Of a stretch of 64,000 nt of DNA, positions 48,060 to 59,261 are shown one piece after another. The translations under genes were made by a program, and so were the position numbers. How positions within the stretch are numbered: position 1 is the first letter of the stretch; each line of letters begins with the position of its first letter. This DNA comes from Acanthacorydalis orientalis (Eukaryota; Arthropoda; Insecta; Megaloptera; Corydalidae): positions 7,613,487-7,677,486 of the forward strand of contig CM068318.1 of assembly GCA_034766995.1 (NCBI GenBank), given 5' to 3'. The notes beneath the pieces were generated by a model that did not search any database, was not told where the DNA came from, and was given only the letters and a program-made list of their open reading frames with translations.

Positions 48060-48086
48060 TATTATATACATATATACATATACATA

Positions 48087-48145
<59 letters not shown>
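48060..48145. repeat. (TA)n microsatellite
   Basis: TA with TACA interruptions, about 80 bases. Confidence 0.95.
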
Positions 48146-48148
<3 letters not shown>

Positions 48149-48249
48149 GATATATACAACATGTCGTAAAGTTAACGGCGTCTACATAAATATTCAACAG
48201 GAAGATATTTTATATATTCATTGTTTAATATCGTTCATAATGATAACAT

Positions 48250-48560
48250 GTTTCTTTAAGATGTAAGCCATGTTGGTTGCGGCTTCATGGTCGTCGTTTC
48301 TGTTCCGTTTGTTGAACATATACACACGTACATACGTACACACATTTATACATACATTCAGAGATACAGAGGGAAAACGACGCGCTCGCACTAACGCCAT
48401 CCGCATCTTTTGCCGCACGGGCCCCGTCGACGACCTTCTTCTTGCCCTTATTTCATTAAGTCTACGTTATTATTGCCGCCGTCCTACTGTTCTTTGTCAT
48501 CCCGGCCTCGTGTTGACAGTGCAAAATACCCACGGTTTACTTTCATTACGCAATACTTGA
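48250..48560. other. CpG-rich island, no supported gene
   Basis: It contains ACGACGCGCTCGCACTAACG and CGGGCCCCGTCGACGACC. Frames are open on both strands (48270-48560 + and 48484-48741 -), as expected where AT content falls. The plus peptide (Arg/Leu-rich, MLVAASWSSFLFRLLNIYTR at its start) has a hydrophobic N-terminus but no recognised domain. Confidence 0.3.
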
Positions 48561-48744
48561 GAACATAAAACCAGACATTTTTCAACGTGGTTAATATAAA
48601 CAACAGTGGTAAATAAACGTGCCATTTCGTACTGTTTATACAATTGCGTTGACTTTTTAGCCGGTTGCGGGATTTTTTTGCATTATTCACATATATACAC
48701 ATATAATATAGACTTACATAAACACAAAAACACAAACACATTCA

Positions 48745-48765
48745 TACACACACACACACACACGT

Positions 48766-48797
<32 letters not shown>
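48745..48797. repeat. (CA)n/(TA)n microsatellite
   Basis: A CA run is followed by a TA run. Confidence 0.95.
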
Positions 48798-48800
<3 letters not shown>

Positions 48801-48894
48801 AAAATAATAAAAATAAACGACCAATAATTAATAATACTCTTCAAAAATAGAGTTGATCTAATATTAGAAACTTTTTCATAACAAAATATTTGTA

Positions 48895-49405
48895 ATAACA
48901 CCTGTACAAGTTAATTCGGTGCTTTTTTTATATAAAATGATTATTTAAGGAAAAATAGAATACAATTCAATCCTCAAAATATCCTCAATTATATAGTATA
49001 ACGTTGCTCCAACTGTCGGGTAACTAAGGAATCACTTGTCGAAGTAAAAATGTCGGCTTTGAGTTAATGAACTTTTCCAACCTCTTCCATTGTTTTAGCA
49101 TTTTTTATATATTTTATACATCACAACACCTTCTGCTAAAGCTGAACAAATCATTACCTCAACTTCAACAGCATTTTTTCAGCTGGAATGAGAAAAGTAT
49201 GCAATACCTAACATGCTACTTTAAGGACCCCATCGTGTTCAACACTGTTTTGTGAGGTTATGCCAACTACTTGGCCAAGATATGTAATGTTTGTAAACAT
49301 TAAGACTGGCATTTAAAAATCCTAAAAGTACGAGAAAATATTTTAATTTGAAACAAAGTTATAATTGATTCAATTTAAAAGCACTGAATTAGTTTTTACC
49401 CCTAA
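48895..49405 (-). mobile_element. Internally deleted mariner element, second copy, ~510 bp
   Basis: The reverse complement aligns with 20606-21121 from end to end. The left end on this strand (AAAAGCACTGAATTAGTTTT then TACCCCTAA at 49405) and the right end (GTACAAGTTAATTCGGTGCT near 48904) are the same inverted repeats. It shares ATTAAAATATTTTCTCGT, TTGGCATAACCTCAC, GTATTGCATACTTTTC and TGGAAGAGGTT. N-terminal code again runs straight into the tail region (AACTCAAAGCCGACATTTTT), with the same catalytic-core deletion as the first copy. The TA flank at 49406 is decayed to TG. Confidence 0.8.
49060..49225 (-). pseudogene. Mariner transposase N-terminal fragment, second copy
   Basis: It corresponds to the helix-turn-helix code at 20774-20950. 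AAAAATGCTGTTGAAGTTGA aligns with the AAAAATGCTGCAGAAACCGC there. Several substitutions and shifts break the frame. A 62-codon frame on the opposite strand (49067-49255) is only its shadow. Confidence 0.7.
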
Positions 49406-49863
49406 TGCATTAATATTCTTTATTTATTTTTTAATACGTACATGAGTAATATTTTTTCCAGAAGAATAAAGAAAACACTGCAGGTTGTCTGCCATTCTCC
49501 ACATTTTTTTTTATTTTTTCTATTTTTTATTCTAATATTTATTTCAAATCACTTATAATTAATATTTCATATGTTTATATTACTTAAAATATTTTCATAT
49601 AAATCATAAAAGAATTTAACACTTTTTATGGAAGCATTTGTGAAAAGCATATAAAATAAAGTTCAATAAGAAAATAGATTGATTGAAGCAGCAAAAATAG
49701 CTTTAATATAAATTTATAATGGTTTTAATCTTAAGATATTTTAAATGACTGGAAATAAATATAATTTGTATGATAATCAAAACCGATCGTATAAATCAAA
49801 TAATAAAATATGGTATTAATTCTAATAGCAGTATTCTAAGTCTTACTAAGATCATTTGTTTAG

Positions 49864-50033
49864 GTGAAAATACATCTGCAATTTCTCCACCACGTATATC
49901 GTCTGACTCTTATGCAATATCTCCATTTGGAACGAATTTATGTGAATCCCGAATAGATAATCAAATTGAATATGAAGCAATGCATCTTCAAGAAATAAAT
50001 TCATATGGAAACAACAATAAATTCATTTATTAA
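49864..50033 (+). CDS. Candidate terminal coding exon, unknown protein
   Basis: ATCATTTGTTTAG provides an acceptor. From there 56 codons are open to TAA at 50031-50033. The peptide begins GENTSAISPPRISSDSYAIS and ends NSYGNNNKFIY. It is Ser/Asn/Ile-rich with no membrane segment, like the disordered tail of a receptor or adaptor. Its final F-I-Y would suit a class II PDZ ligand (inference only). First codon positions are purine-rich and T is scarce, as in real code. It needs one base from the preceding exon (phase 1), which the 46164 exon with its GTAAGT donor does not supply; a weaker donor there (AACAAAG/GTTCGA, near 46305) would. The most gene-like segment in the window, but the protein family is not recognised. 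Confidence 0.45.
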
Positions 50034-50128
50034 ATGTTAATTTTAAATGTACACGGTGGTTTCTATCTATTGAAAAATATTACTTTTATTTTTTTAAAAA
50101 TTTTACCTAAATATTATTGAAATTTCAA

Positions 50129-50134
50129 AATAAA
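50129..50134 (+). terminator. AATAAA polyadenylation signal
   Basis: A canonical hexamer 95 bases after the stop of the candidate terminal exon. Such hexamers are common by chance in AT-rich DNA, so it supports but does not prove a transcript end. Confidence 0.3.
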
Positions 50135-50139
50135 TCTTT

Positions 50140-51200
50140 TATATTAAAATTCATTTAAATAAATATGTCGAATCAGCAATTGTTCGTATGAACTAAATTC
50201 AAAGTTAAACGATTCGCATAAATTTTCTGAAATTCGTATCTGTACATTCAGACAAAGTAGAGACGGTTTAATAAAATTCTGTGAGTTTCGGTGAATTTTG
50301 TGAATCGATAAGAAATTGTATTCCCGATTGCATTTGCATAAACTCAATTGTGCTAAATGCCTAGGTATTTAATTTCGTTGATCCAAATAATCCGTAGTTA
50401 GATTCAAATTCGTAGATTTAGCACAAAAACGTTATGAGAGCTTTTTTTTGATATTCACTATGAAGACACTTCGTGATGGAATGGTGAACGTTTTACTCGA
50501 TGTCTTCAGCGAAGATGTTATTAGATTAACTGTTTTAACTCGATGTGCTCTTTACTTAATACTTTTTAAAAAAAAACTTTTTCATTTGTTTAATTATTTC
50601 AAAAAGATTTACTAATAAGAAAGTAAGATTCTGTAACTCAAGTAACAAAAACATTGTTACTTAGTTATTTTGAGTTTAAGGGTGAGTCAACAACTAAGAT
50701 CATTAGGGCCCACTCACACATTGGATTTTTAAACAAGATATATTGTCTTTTAATCAATCAAGTCTTGTATACTGTCATATTTTATTAACACTTCTTTTTT
50801 CTATCAAAAAGCAGTTTTATTTTCAACATTACTATAAAATTGACACAATTACACACCAAAAATCAATTATCACCGAATTTTATAACTGTTATTTATAATT
50901 AAATAAACTGTACTGCCCTTTTTTACATATTTCTCAGCTTTAAGTCATATTATTTCGTTGATATTCAGCTATTAAGTTTTTTATTCGATTATTTTTATTG
51001 CTTACAGGAAAGAAATCAAAAATGTATTTTATTTTGAATATAAAAAAATCAGATAAAAATATGAGATGATATATTATGATAATTGAAATAAATGAAATAA
51101 ATTTCAGTATTGAAATAATTAAAAAAGTCAACGATTGGATGCATGCATTAATCTATTACCAAAGATATTATTGTTTAATAATAATAATCTTTGCTAATCA
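50140..51200. other. AT-rich, nothing recognised
   Basis: A short minus frame at 50144-50347 and another at 50940-51131 have no recognisable feature. 50456-50525 holds facing words (GAAGACAC, GTCTTCAGCGAAGAT). Confidence 0.45.
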
Positions 51201-51204
51201 CAGA

Positions 51205-51345
51205 ATAGTTCTGATACTTTGGCTAAATTCAACATAAAAATCAAACATTTTTCTGCTAAAAATTTAATAAACATTTAATTTCCGCTATTTCTGGTCAATT
51301 TTTTATGGTAAAAAAATCATTTGTAGAAGATATTTACTAAATTTT
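51205..51345 (+). repeat. Family A repeat, + half-copy, diverged
   Basis: It reads GGCTAAATTCAACATAAAAA, then TTTCTGCTAAAAATTTAATA, then TTTCTGGTCAATTTTTTATG, then AAAAAATCATTTGTAGAAGA. Confidence 0.5.
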
Positions 51346-51805
51346 CATGTACTGAAATAATCAAACGTTTTGAAATAATTTTCATCGATTGAGAATTATT
51401 TATCTAATCTCATTTGTACGGATAAGAAAAACGCTTTGCTGCTTTTATGTTTGAAAAGATGAAATATGAGTAAGATCTTGAAATTTCATAAAATTATATT
51501 TATGTAGATTCGTCAATTGATGAAAAAATACAAAAACAAATCGAAAAATTAGTTGTTTTCATGTAAACTCAGCTGCAAGTGCATTTTTACTGTGAATAAC
51601 TTTGAAAAACTCGTTACTGATAGGAAGAAAATATTTTAAATTCTAATTTAATATTGTCAAAAATATTATGATTAGACAAATTTATTTTTTTAAAAAATAA
51701 ATAATTATTTTAAAAATTAAGTAATAAAAAATCATGAATTTGATTTTTTTCTGAAACCTGAAAATTCAATCCAAATAAAAGAGAGTACCTTCCCGATAGA
51801 GTTAG

Positions 51806-51848
<43 letters not shown>

Positions 51849-51850
51849 TT
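51806..51850. repeat. (TA)n-(GT)n microsatellite
   Basis: A TA run is followed by a GT run of about 25 bases. Confidence 0.95.
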
Positions 51851-52630
51851 GTGTATATTGTGTAAATTTTGTTCAACTCTTTATAAATAAAATGAATGAA
51901 AACAGTCCATAAACTGAAACAACACCCCTTACAAAAATAAAAAAAAAATCCAATTTACCAATAAATATTCATTCTTTTTAAATGTGATGATTGATAATTT
52001 ATTACGAACAATACAACTGTAATAAATGTCAACTTTGAAAACGATGTTTAGATTTATATGGAACCGAATACATCATACAAAGTTATTCGTTAATTTTATT
52101 AAAAAAAAACTCGATGAGAAATTAATTTTGTTCTGCACTCAAATAAAAATAATATAATTTATATGTCACGCAGTTTCGAATTGTTCTCAACGAAAAACAT
52201 CGAAAAAAATGTATACGTATATATGACGTATATAAAAACCAAACAAAATAAAAAAAATAAACGGAAAAAAATCATCAAATAAATACAAGCTTTCCAGTCA
52301 ATACAGAACGAAAAACACGTAACGATCACGTTAGTATCATATTTATTGATCATAAAAACTAATATATACATACATACATGTCTATATATATATAATGAAC
52401 AACGAATCTAATAAATACTCAATTATTCGAATAAATTATTCTGAACCAAATTTTTGGATCTATATATATATATATAGCTTGTTTATTATTCAGAGACTGT
52501 CATAGTTCTGTATTTCATAATAATTGTGTTATATTTTTCTATGAACACGCAATAAAACTGCAATTGCATTTAGTTATTGCATAGTTTTCTTTCTGCAAAC
52601 GATTCAGTTTACATCATTGGTATTTACTTG

Positions 52631-52634
<4 letters not shown>

Positions 52635-52716
<82 letters not shown>
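52635..52716. repeat. Long pure (TA)n microsatellite
   Basis: About 80 uninterrupted bases, the longest pure TA tract in the window. Confidence 0.95.
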
Positions 52717-52721
<5 letters not shown>

Positions 52722-52927
52722 GAAATTGAGTAATATATCTCTGGTTTATTGCTGTCAGACATGACTGAAGTTTTTTTATGTGTCTTGATAATAAACTTCC
52801 CAACTTATATTATTATTATCTATTTCAATCATCTTTCACATCTATTGATGTGTTTTTCGAGACCATAGACTGGAATTTGTCAATGAATTTTTATCTAGGT
52901 TCAATAAATTGTTATCTTTATATGTTA

Positions 52928-52985
52928 TAGTTCTCTCTCTCATTCTCTCTCTTTCTCTGTATATATATATATATATATATATATG
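52928..52985. repeat. (TC)n then (TA)n microsatellite
   Basis: TCTCTCTC runs with interruptions, then TA. Confidence 0.95.
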
Positions 52986-53476
52986 TCTATGTGTATGTGT
53001 TTATGATATTATAAATGCAAAAAATCATTAACAATAAACACCTTTTTACTGTTTAGTTTTCTACTTCTTTTTGGCTAAGAAAAGTGATGCAGATCTAGAA
53101 AATGAAATTTCTTAGTTAATCTACGAAAATATTTTTCACCGTTTATGATTTTAGACAAAATAGTCTCAAGTGACATTTATAAATATATATATATATATAG
53201 AAAGAGAGAGAGAGAATATATATCAATCAAAAAGTATAATATATATTAAATTAGTATTGAGAAATAATATCTGGAAGAAGTAAGATTATTGTAGTTACCT
53301 TTAAAGTTATTTTGAAAGGCTTATCAATCTATTATAATATTATAAAATGTCTAAATTTAATAATTTTTTTTAAAAAAAAGATAAAAAATATAACAGTTCT
53401 TATTCAAACTTATCGTTGAAAATTTATGCAGCATTTTATGAAATTGTATTTCCTCCTTGTAAATCGTTTGAATTAG

Positions 53477-53584
53477 TTTCCTACCACTAGGTTTCTTATA
53501 TGTGTCATCTTCAGATAGATTTTAAATAATTGATCAGTTATCTAAAATCTATCTTAAGTATTAGCTAAACTAGTAGTAGAAAAA
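53477..53584. repeat. Family B fold-back element
   Basis: Left arm 53477-53530 (TTTCCTACCACTAGGTTTCT, then CATCTTCAGATAGATTTTAA) and right arm 53538-53583 (TTATCTAAAATCTATCTTAA, then TAGCTAAACTAGTAGTAGAA) are inverted copies with a loop of about 8 bases. The right arm continues as a family B body to 53645. Confidence 0.75.
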
Positions 53585-54109
53585 AACAAGTGATTTAAAA
53601 AAACGAAGATAGAAAAACAACAGGATTACAAGTATAAAAACATACAGATATAGTTTTTATTAAATAATTGCTGCTAATGTATTTAATTTTTCTATTAGCA
53701 TTCGTTTAATTGGGTACGATTATTCTATAAAAATAATTGGAAAGTGAAAACTAATCTACGTAAATACTTAACTCAGAGTTTTAGGAACTTATCTTTGAAT
53801 TTAATATAAAATGACTCATGAATAAGTTCTGAAATAAGACCTGAGTTATACCTGAAAGGTATAAATGTGAAAGTATTATATTAATGTGTATCTGTAACAA
53901 ACTAATATGAAACGAAACTTTTCAATCATCTTTAAAATATATTAAAATTAAAATATAAATACTATCACGTACATAAAACAATTGCTAACAACATGAAGCC
54001 ATCATAAAATATCGATCGTAGCAAACTTCACGTATAAAAGAGTAACCCACATGTGACCTATATTTTAAGTTGCTATCAGTCTCACTCGGCTTAGTTTTCC
54101 ATTCTTGCA

Positions 54110-54223
54110 ATGAAGTTGAATTTGATTATCGAGTTACTACACAAACACTACCGCCGCGACATATTTTATGGCAGTTGGTGTAAGGGAAACTGTGTGGCAT
54201 ATTCTCTACTCAGCGTGTCCTAA
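54110..54223 (+). CDS. Small open frame, 37 codons, possible but unproven
   Basis: ATG at 54110 opens MKLNLIIELLHKHYRRDIFY, then GSWCKGNCVAYSLLSVS and a stop. The hydrophobic start (LNLIIELL) is not a clear signal peptide. The surrounding 54050-54320 is less AT-rich, and CTGCATTG/GTAAGTGC at 54312 is a good donor, so this could be a 5' exon with an upstream frame. Nothing recognised. Confidence 0.2.
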   Translation: MKLNLIIELLHKHYRRDIFYGSWCKGNCVAYSLLSVS

Positions 54224-54744
54224 TTCTTTGATTTAGTTTATTCTCTGAAAGCAATCTCGGGAAGTGGGTGTTTCATTCTATCCATATTGTGCTTTATCCG
54301 ATAAGCTGCATTGGTAAGTGCAGAGAATAAACAGAGACAACTATATGTCAAGTGCAGTTTACATGAGATTAGAATCTTTATTTTTCCGGAATGTTTTTCT
54401 CATCGAACTAGTCGTGTGTTTTTATGCTTGTTTTTTTGACTAATTAGTTTCAGAATGAAACGTTTTAATTCGATTTTAATTACTTTTTTCATTATTTGAT
54501 ATAGTCATTACTAATATATGTTCATATATAAACATTTAATTGACATTTTAAGACAAGAAAATAAGAATATTGAATTAAATTAAATATAACGTGAAACAAG
54601 TATGACTATTAGGCCAATATTCAATTCTTGTTTTCTATTAGATTTGTCTCCTTTGGATTTGTTGTATTCAATTATCAGAATGTTTCTTGTGTGAATATTA
54701 AATATATTCACAAATGTTTGATAATTAAATGTTTTCACACTGTT

Positions 54745-54860
54745 TGATAATTGAATATATTCACAAATGAATGTTTTTTTCATCCCACAAACAAGAAGAA
54801 TATTTCTGATTAAAAATGTCCAAACTATCATTTTTGATCAGTGTTTATATATATTTGATT
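54745..54860 (-). repeat. Family A repeat, minus half-copy
   Basis: It reads TATTCACAAATGAATGTTTT, then TTTCATCCCACAAACAAGAA, then TTTCTGATTAAAAATGTCCA, then ATCATTTTTGATCAGTG. Confidence 0.75.
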
Positions 54861-55809
54861 CGCAATCTTTTTTGAGATGTATCACTGATTGTACGTTGAA
54901 AAAATTTTTATAATTAGAACTGACGGGGTTTTAAAAGATAAGAAAAAATAGAAGACAATCTTTGTATCTTTTCACAAATAGATATATGTTTTCTAATTGG
55001 ATTTATATCTCTTTCAGTCAGAAGAAAAAAATATCAAAAATATATTTACACGTTAATTGAAAATCAGATACATATATATATATATATATATATCAACATG
55101 TCATAAAAAAATGTTCTTTTTAACAGTATTGAATATCGATTCGCGATGAAATAAAAATTCGAATATAATAAAATGAAATGAAATAACGAAAAAGACATTA
55201 CTGAAACCGAATCAGATAACAGAAGTCAATGTAAGAGATCAAACGGATCGCAGTTTCAAAAGAAAATATAATTATTTTTTTTCTTTATCGGTGAACGAGC
55301 AGCCAGAACGTATGCGAATTTTTCTTTACGAAAATTCAATAAAAACACCGTTTGACGCAATAAAATTTTCACAATGTTCAATTTTTTACGCCTGTCTCGC
55401 ATTATTATTAATTCTGCTAAATGAAATATTTCTGCCAAAGGTTGACATTTATGTAATATTAGATGGTTGCTACAGTTTTTTTTCTTTACGTTTGTTTATG
55501 TAACGACATAACGATAGAAAGTGATACTTTTTGTCGCTCGTTTTTTATGTGTTGTACAAGTTTGGAATTTAGTTGAAATAATTATTTAAAAGACACAAAG
55601 TACGTGTAGTACGTGTGAAATTAGGTGGCGGATCAAAAAGTTGAAAAGAAATGTGAAAAAATGTAATACAATCGTACGATTGCTTTATATGAGCAGTATA
55701 TTCTTTATTGTAGAAAATTTCATTTAAGTTCTTTGACACTTTTATAACGTATGGTTTTATTGAATTTTAACACAGTTTCCTGATCTCCGTTTAGAGATAT
55801 TTTTTTTTC

Positions 55810-56250
55810 TTCTACAAATGAATTATTTTTTTTCATTCCACAAATCATAAAATATTTTTTAATAAACATGGTTATTGATTATTATTTTTGACTGTTATTT
55901 GGCCAGTCAAGACAGTGTCCCCTTCTATCGTATCTAGTATCTCCTGTTCATCTTTCATGGTTTTATTCAGCAATCCGTCATTATGCAATAAAAATGAATC
56001 AAAAATCATAGGATTCATACATGATACTTTTTTTTAAAAAAATTATTTAGTTATCTAGTATTCATTTGTATCGATTGTTAATTATGTATATTTCAATGGT
56101 AAAGATATCATTCTCACAACACTAAGATGAAAAAAAATTCTTATTCAGAGCACCAAAGTGAACATTTTTGATCAAAAAAGGTAGTGGCTTCTAGGATGAA
56201 TAAATAATTAGTCTGTTCAAGCGAATTTAATCATAAGAGCACAAGGGTAT
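55810..56250. repeat. Family A pair, minus then plus, far apart
   Basis: The minus copy 55810-55905 (TTCTACAAATGAATTATTTT, then CATTCCACAAATCATAAAAT, then TTATTGATTATTATTTTTGA) is followed, after 240 unrelated bases, by a plus fragment 56145-56250 (GAACATTTTTGATCAAAAAA, then CAAGCGAATTTAATCATAAG). It is probably a palindrome opened by an insertion. Confidence 0.55.
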
Positions 56251-56585
56251 GTTTGAAATATTCTTCAAATACATTTTAAAGATAATAAATCTACTTCTAC
56301 TTTGAGGTTTTTCAAAAATGATGAGAAAGTTCAATAAGACATTTATAATCTACATATTTATTAAAAAAAAAACATTTATATAATTTATTCTATTAGCACT
56401 TTTATCTGTATCTTTTTAACAATCAGTTAATAATTCGTTTTCGATAAAAAGAGAATCAAACAAACAGATACAAATAGTATAAAGCATTGTTAGAAAACGA
56501 ATTGACATTCAATTGATTGATTTATAAGGACGACATAGATTTCAAGTCGTTTGTTTCGTTCTAGGATTGTAAGAGGAAAAAAAAC

Positions 56586-56864
56586 ATGAGGAATTTTGTC
56601 CGACGTCAATTATTTGCCTCGCAAAGCAAAAATCTGTGTCACCGAGACACACGGAGCGAAAACGCTCTTGAGAGAAATAAATTATGCAGGCAATACGAAA
56701 TAAGCACGACTGATTTCATCCCCAGTTGCACCGCAAACGGCGTAGTCTTTACGCCATCGTCCGTATAAATTATTGTGTCTGCAGATATCATTGATAATAC
56801 ATGAGTCACGAGATATAAAGAAGCAGTAGCGCACGTTTATATATACGTACATACACACACAGAC

Positions 56865-56896
<32 letters not shown>

Positions 56897-57150
56897 GCAG
56901 TGGCAATGAAATGATGAAGCTACGCGACACATACATGCTCTCGTACGAGGAACACAGATGTATATTTTGCGGCAAAATACGCAGCATAAGACCGCAATGT
57001 CGCGATATTAAAGCATTAAAGGTGTTCTACCGGAACACTATGGATATTATGATAATTCTTGAAAAACCTTTCATGTATTTAAGTGAGAGTCGGCGTATGA
57101 TACATTACGGACTTGATATTTTATCATATAAGAATACATATTTTAAATGA
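56586..57150 (+). other. GC-richer stretch with two plus-strand frames, unrecognised
   Basis: 56586-56768 gives 60 residues (MRNFVRRQLFASQSKNLCHR...). After a (TA)n, 56887-57150 gives 87 residues including EEHRCIFCGKIRSIRPQCRD. The C-x2-C pair hints at metal binding but no second pair follows. TATATATGCAG at 56890-56900 is acceptor-like. I cannot assign either to a family, and both may be chance. Confidence 0.2.
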
Positions 57151-57537
57151 AATATTATCGAGATTAAGTAAATGATTTTTTTTTCAGAAATAAAAATGAA
57201 GTTTCATGAAAGTGTCAGGACTATTTAAATATACATTGGGTTTTATTAAACGTGCGTAGGTGGTAATTTGAAATTACACTGCTGTACTAGTATAAAGGTA
57301 TTAAATGGAAAATGAAAATAAATTTTATATATATATATATATATATGTATGTATATATGATAAAAATGGAGAATTAAAAACGAAAAATAGTCTTCTAAAT
57401 GACAAGCAAAATCACTTTGAATAAGATTCAATTATTTTTTCTGTATTAAATGTGTATATGTTTTATTTCCCAAACAATAGATATTTACAAGTATTCAACT
57501 TGCACTTTGTGTTATTGTATGACAATATTTATATCTA

Positions 57538-57954
57538 TGAGGTGTAAAAATTAATTCTGTGCCTTTAAATTGAATCGATAAGAATACTGTTTTAACCCTT
57601 TCTCGTCTAAGTCCGGGTATAAATTGATAAGGAATTTTACTGTTGCGGGTATTTCTCGGATCAAGCTTTCGATGAAAAAAAATATTTTTCTGCAGTTTAG
57701 AATATGAATAGTAACTAGTTATTTGCTTTATACACAATAGAAGAACAGAAGAGAATAGAAGAGAACAGAAAATGTATTATTACATAGACTCAAAGCGGCC
57801 ATTTTTATTTCGACAAAGGATTCGTCAATTACCGGACAGATAGAGCAGTTATAAAAAAATGGAGGACATATTGAGTATTGAAATGTATTCTATTTTTCGG
57901 TAAACATTCATTTTCTATAAAAAAAGCACCGATTTAATTTATTTGTACATTTAA
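57538..57954 (+). mobile_element. Mariner-derived element, third copy, ~417 bp
   Basis: It begins TGAGGTGTAAAAATTAATTC after TA (57536-57537) and ends before TA (57955-57956). Both ends match the 20606 element (GCACCGATTTAATTTATTTG at the right). The right half (GACTCAAAGCGGCCATTTTT, then TTTCGACAAAGGATTCGTCA, then TTACCGGACAGATAGAGCAG) matches 20953-21030. The middle is different and lacks recognisable helix-turn-helix code, with a GAGAATAGAAGAGAACAGAA patch instead. It is therefore another deletion or replacement derivative of the same family. Confidence 0.75.
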
Positions 57955-58065
57955 TAAATAGCAGTTAGAAAATATATTGGAAGCAGATTAATTTTGTAAA
58001 CTATTCAGAAACTAATACTGTTCTGCATTCTAAAATAAGAATATATTTATCTGTCTCTCTCTGTC

Positions 58066-58066
<1 letters not shown>

Positions 58067-58109
<43 letters not shown>
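58067..58109. repeat. (TA)n microsatellite
   Basis: A TA run of about 40 bases. Confidence 0.95.
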
Positions 58110-58113
<4 letters not shown>

Positions 58114-58434
58114 CATATGACAAGTAAAAGAATATATATTTTTATAAAAATCCTTAGTATACAAAACTTTTATCCAAGCGAACCGATACAGAATAACTTT
58201 GTAAAAGGTATAATAATAATGGTATTCCCTAAACTGAACCAAGTTGAATCGTAAACATAATAGAATGTTATTCCCATCGAAACTATTAATTTATAATGTA
58301 CATCAAAATATACAACGATATGATGTGATATCGTTTCTGATCTGATAAACACGTACAAGGAGACTGAACCGTCAATCGATATAGAAATCATTTTCCTTTC
58401 GTCTGATTGACCATAAGTGATCCTTACCAGAGAT

Positions 58435-58436
<2 letters not shown>

Positions 58437-58500
<64 letters not shown>
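58437..58500. repeat. (TA)n microsatellite
   Basis: A pure TA run of about 63 bases. Confidence 0.95.
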
Positions 58501-58502
<2 letters not shown>

Positions 58503-58673
58503 TATAAAACGGTTGACCGGAATGAGAGAGTGAGAGTTCAAAATGGACAGAAGAAGAAAAGTTCGTCGGATAGTGACGGTGGTAAATCTAAAAGTTTAGC
58601 GCGTAGTTTGGTCCAGCGGTATAGTATGATCGTCCGCACCACCATCGTGTCTGAGAGAGATTTAGATAAATGA
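58501..58673 (+). CDS. Candidate coding segment after TA array, unknown
   Basis: Following the TA array, a frame encodes EYKTVDRNERVRVQNGQKKK, then SSSDSDGGKSKSLARSLVQR, then YSMIVRTTIVSERDLDK and a stop at 58671-58673. The Lys/Ser/Asp/Arg-rich text reads like a disordered basic region with casein-kinase-like SSSDSD. There is no clear acceptor or starting Met except upstream of the TA array, so it may be chance. A 110-codon minus frame overlaps it. A tRNA D-arm look-alike (TGGTCCAGCGGTATAG at 58609) lacks the rest of a tRNA. Confidence 0.2.
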
Positions 58674-59261
58674 TGTAGTCGGGATGCGAGATAAGTGGCC
58701 CGCAATGGTGTGTGTATGCGCGTGTGTGTTTCTATACTTTGTTGTGTTGACGACGGAATGGGATTCGATTGAGACGAGGTAAATGGATAGTGGTTTGTTT
58801 GACTCGTTTGTGTTATACGTGAACTTGTATGTGTGTCAAGGATGAACATTTGTTTGGCCCTTTTCAGCATGTTTTTTTTTTCGTTTCAATCGATTTTCCG
58901 ATCAGATGATAATTGATATATGCATCGACGATTTCTATACAATTTAAATAAATTAATTCTTATCTTATTCAAATAAGTTCATTTCGCTTCGAACAAAATA
59001 TACAAACTGTTTTCTTTATAATGTTTTTTTTTAAAAAAAAATTTTATATGAACTTGTAAATTTTTTACTATTTAATAATTTTTTAATCTTTTCAGCAAGT
59101 TTGGACATGAAATAATATTAAGCCTCAATTCTTCAAAACATTCATAATGAAACAAATAAATTCTTTGTAAAATAAATAGATTTAATCAATTATAAAAAAA
59201 ACTGAGAAATTTAAAATTTGAAAACCATTTATAACATTTTTATTTTGAATCAAGTTAGAAA

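Noticed and set aside
58590..58650. tRNA-like TGGTCCAGCGGTATAG
   Set aside because: It resembles a D arm only. No anticodon arm, T arm with GGTTCGA or acceptor stem can be folded around it.
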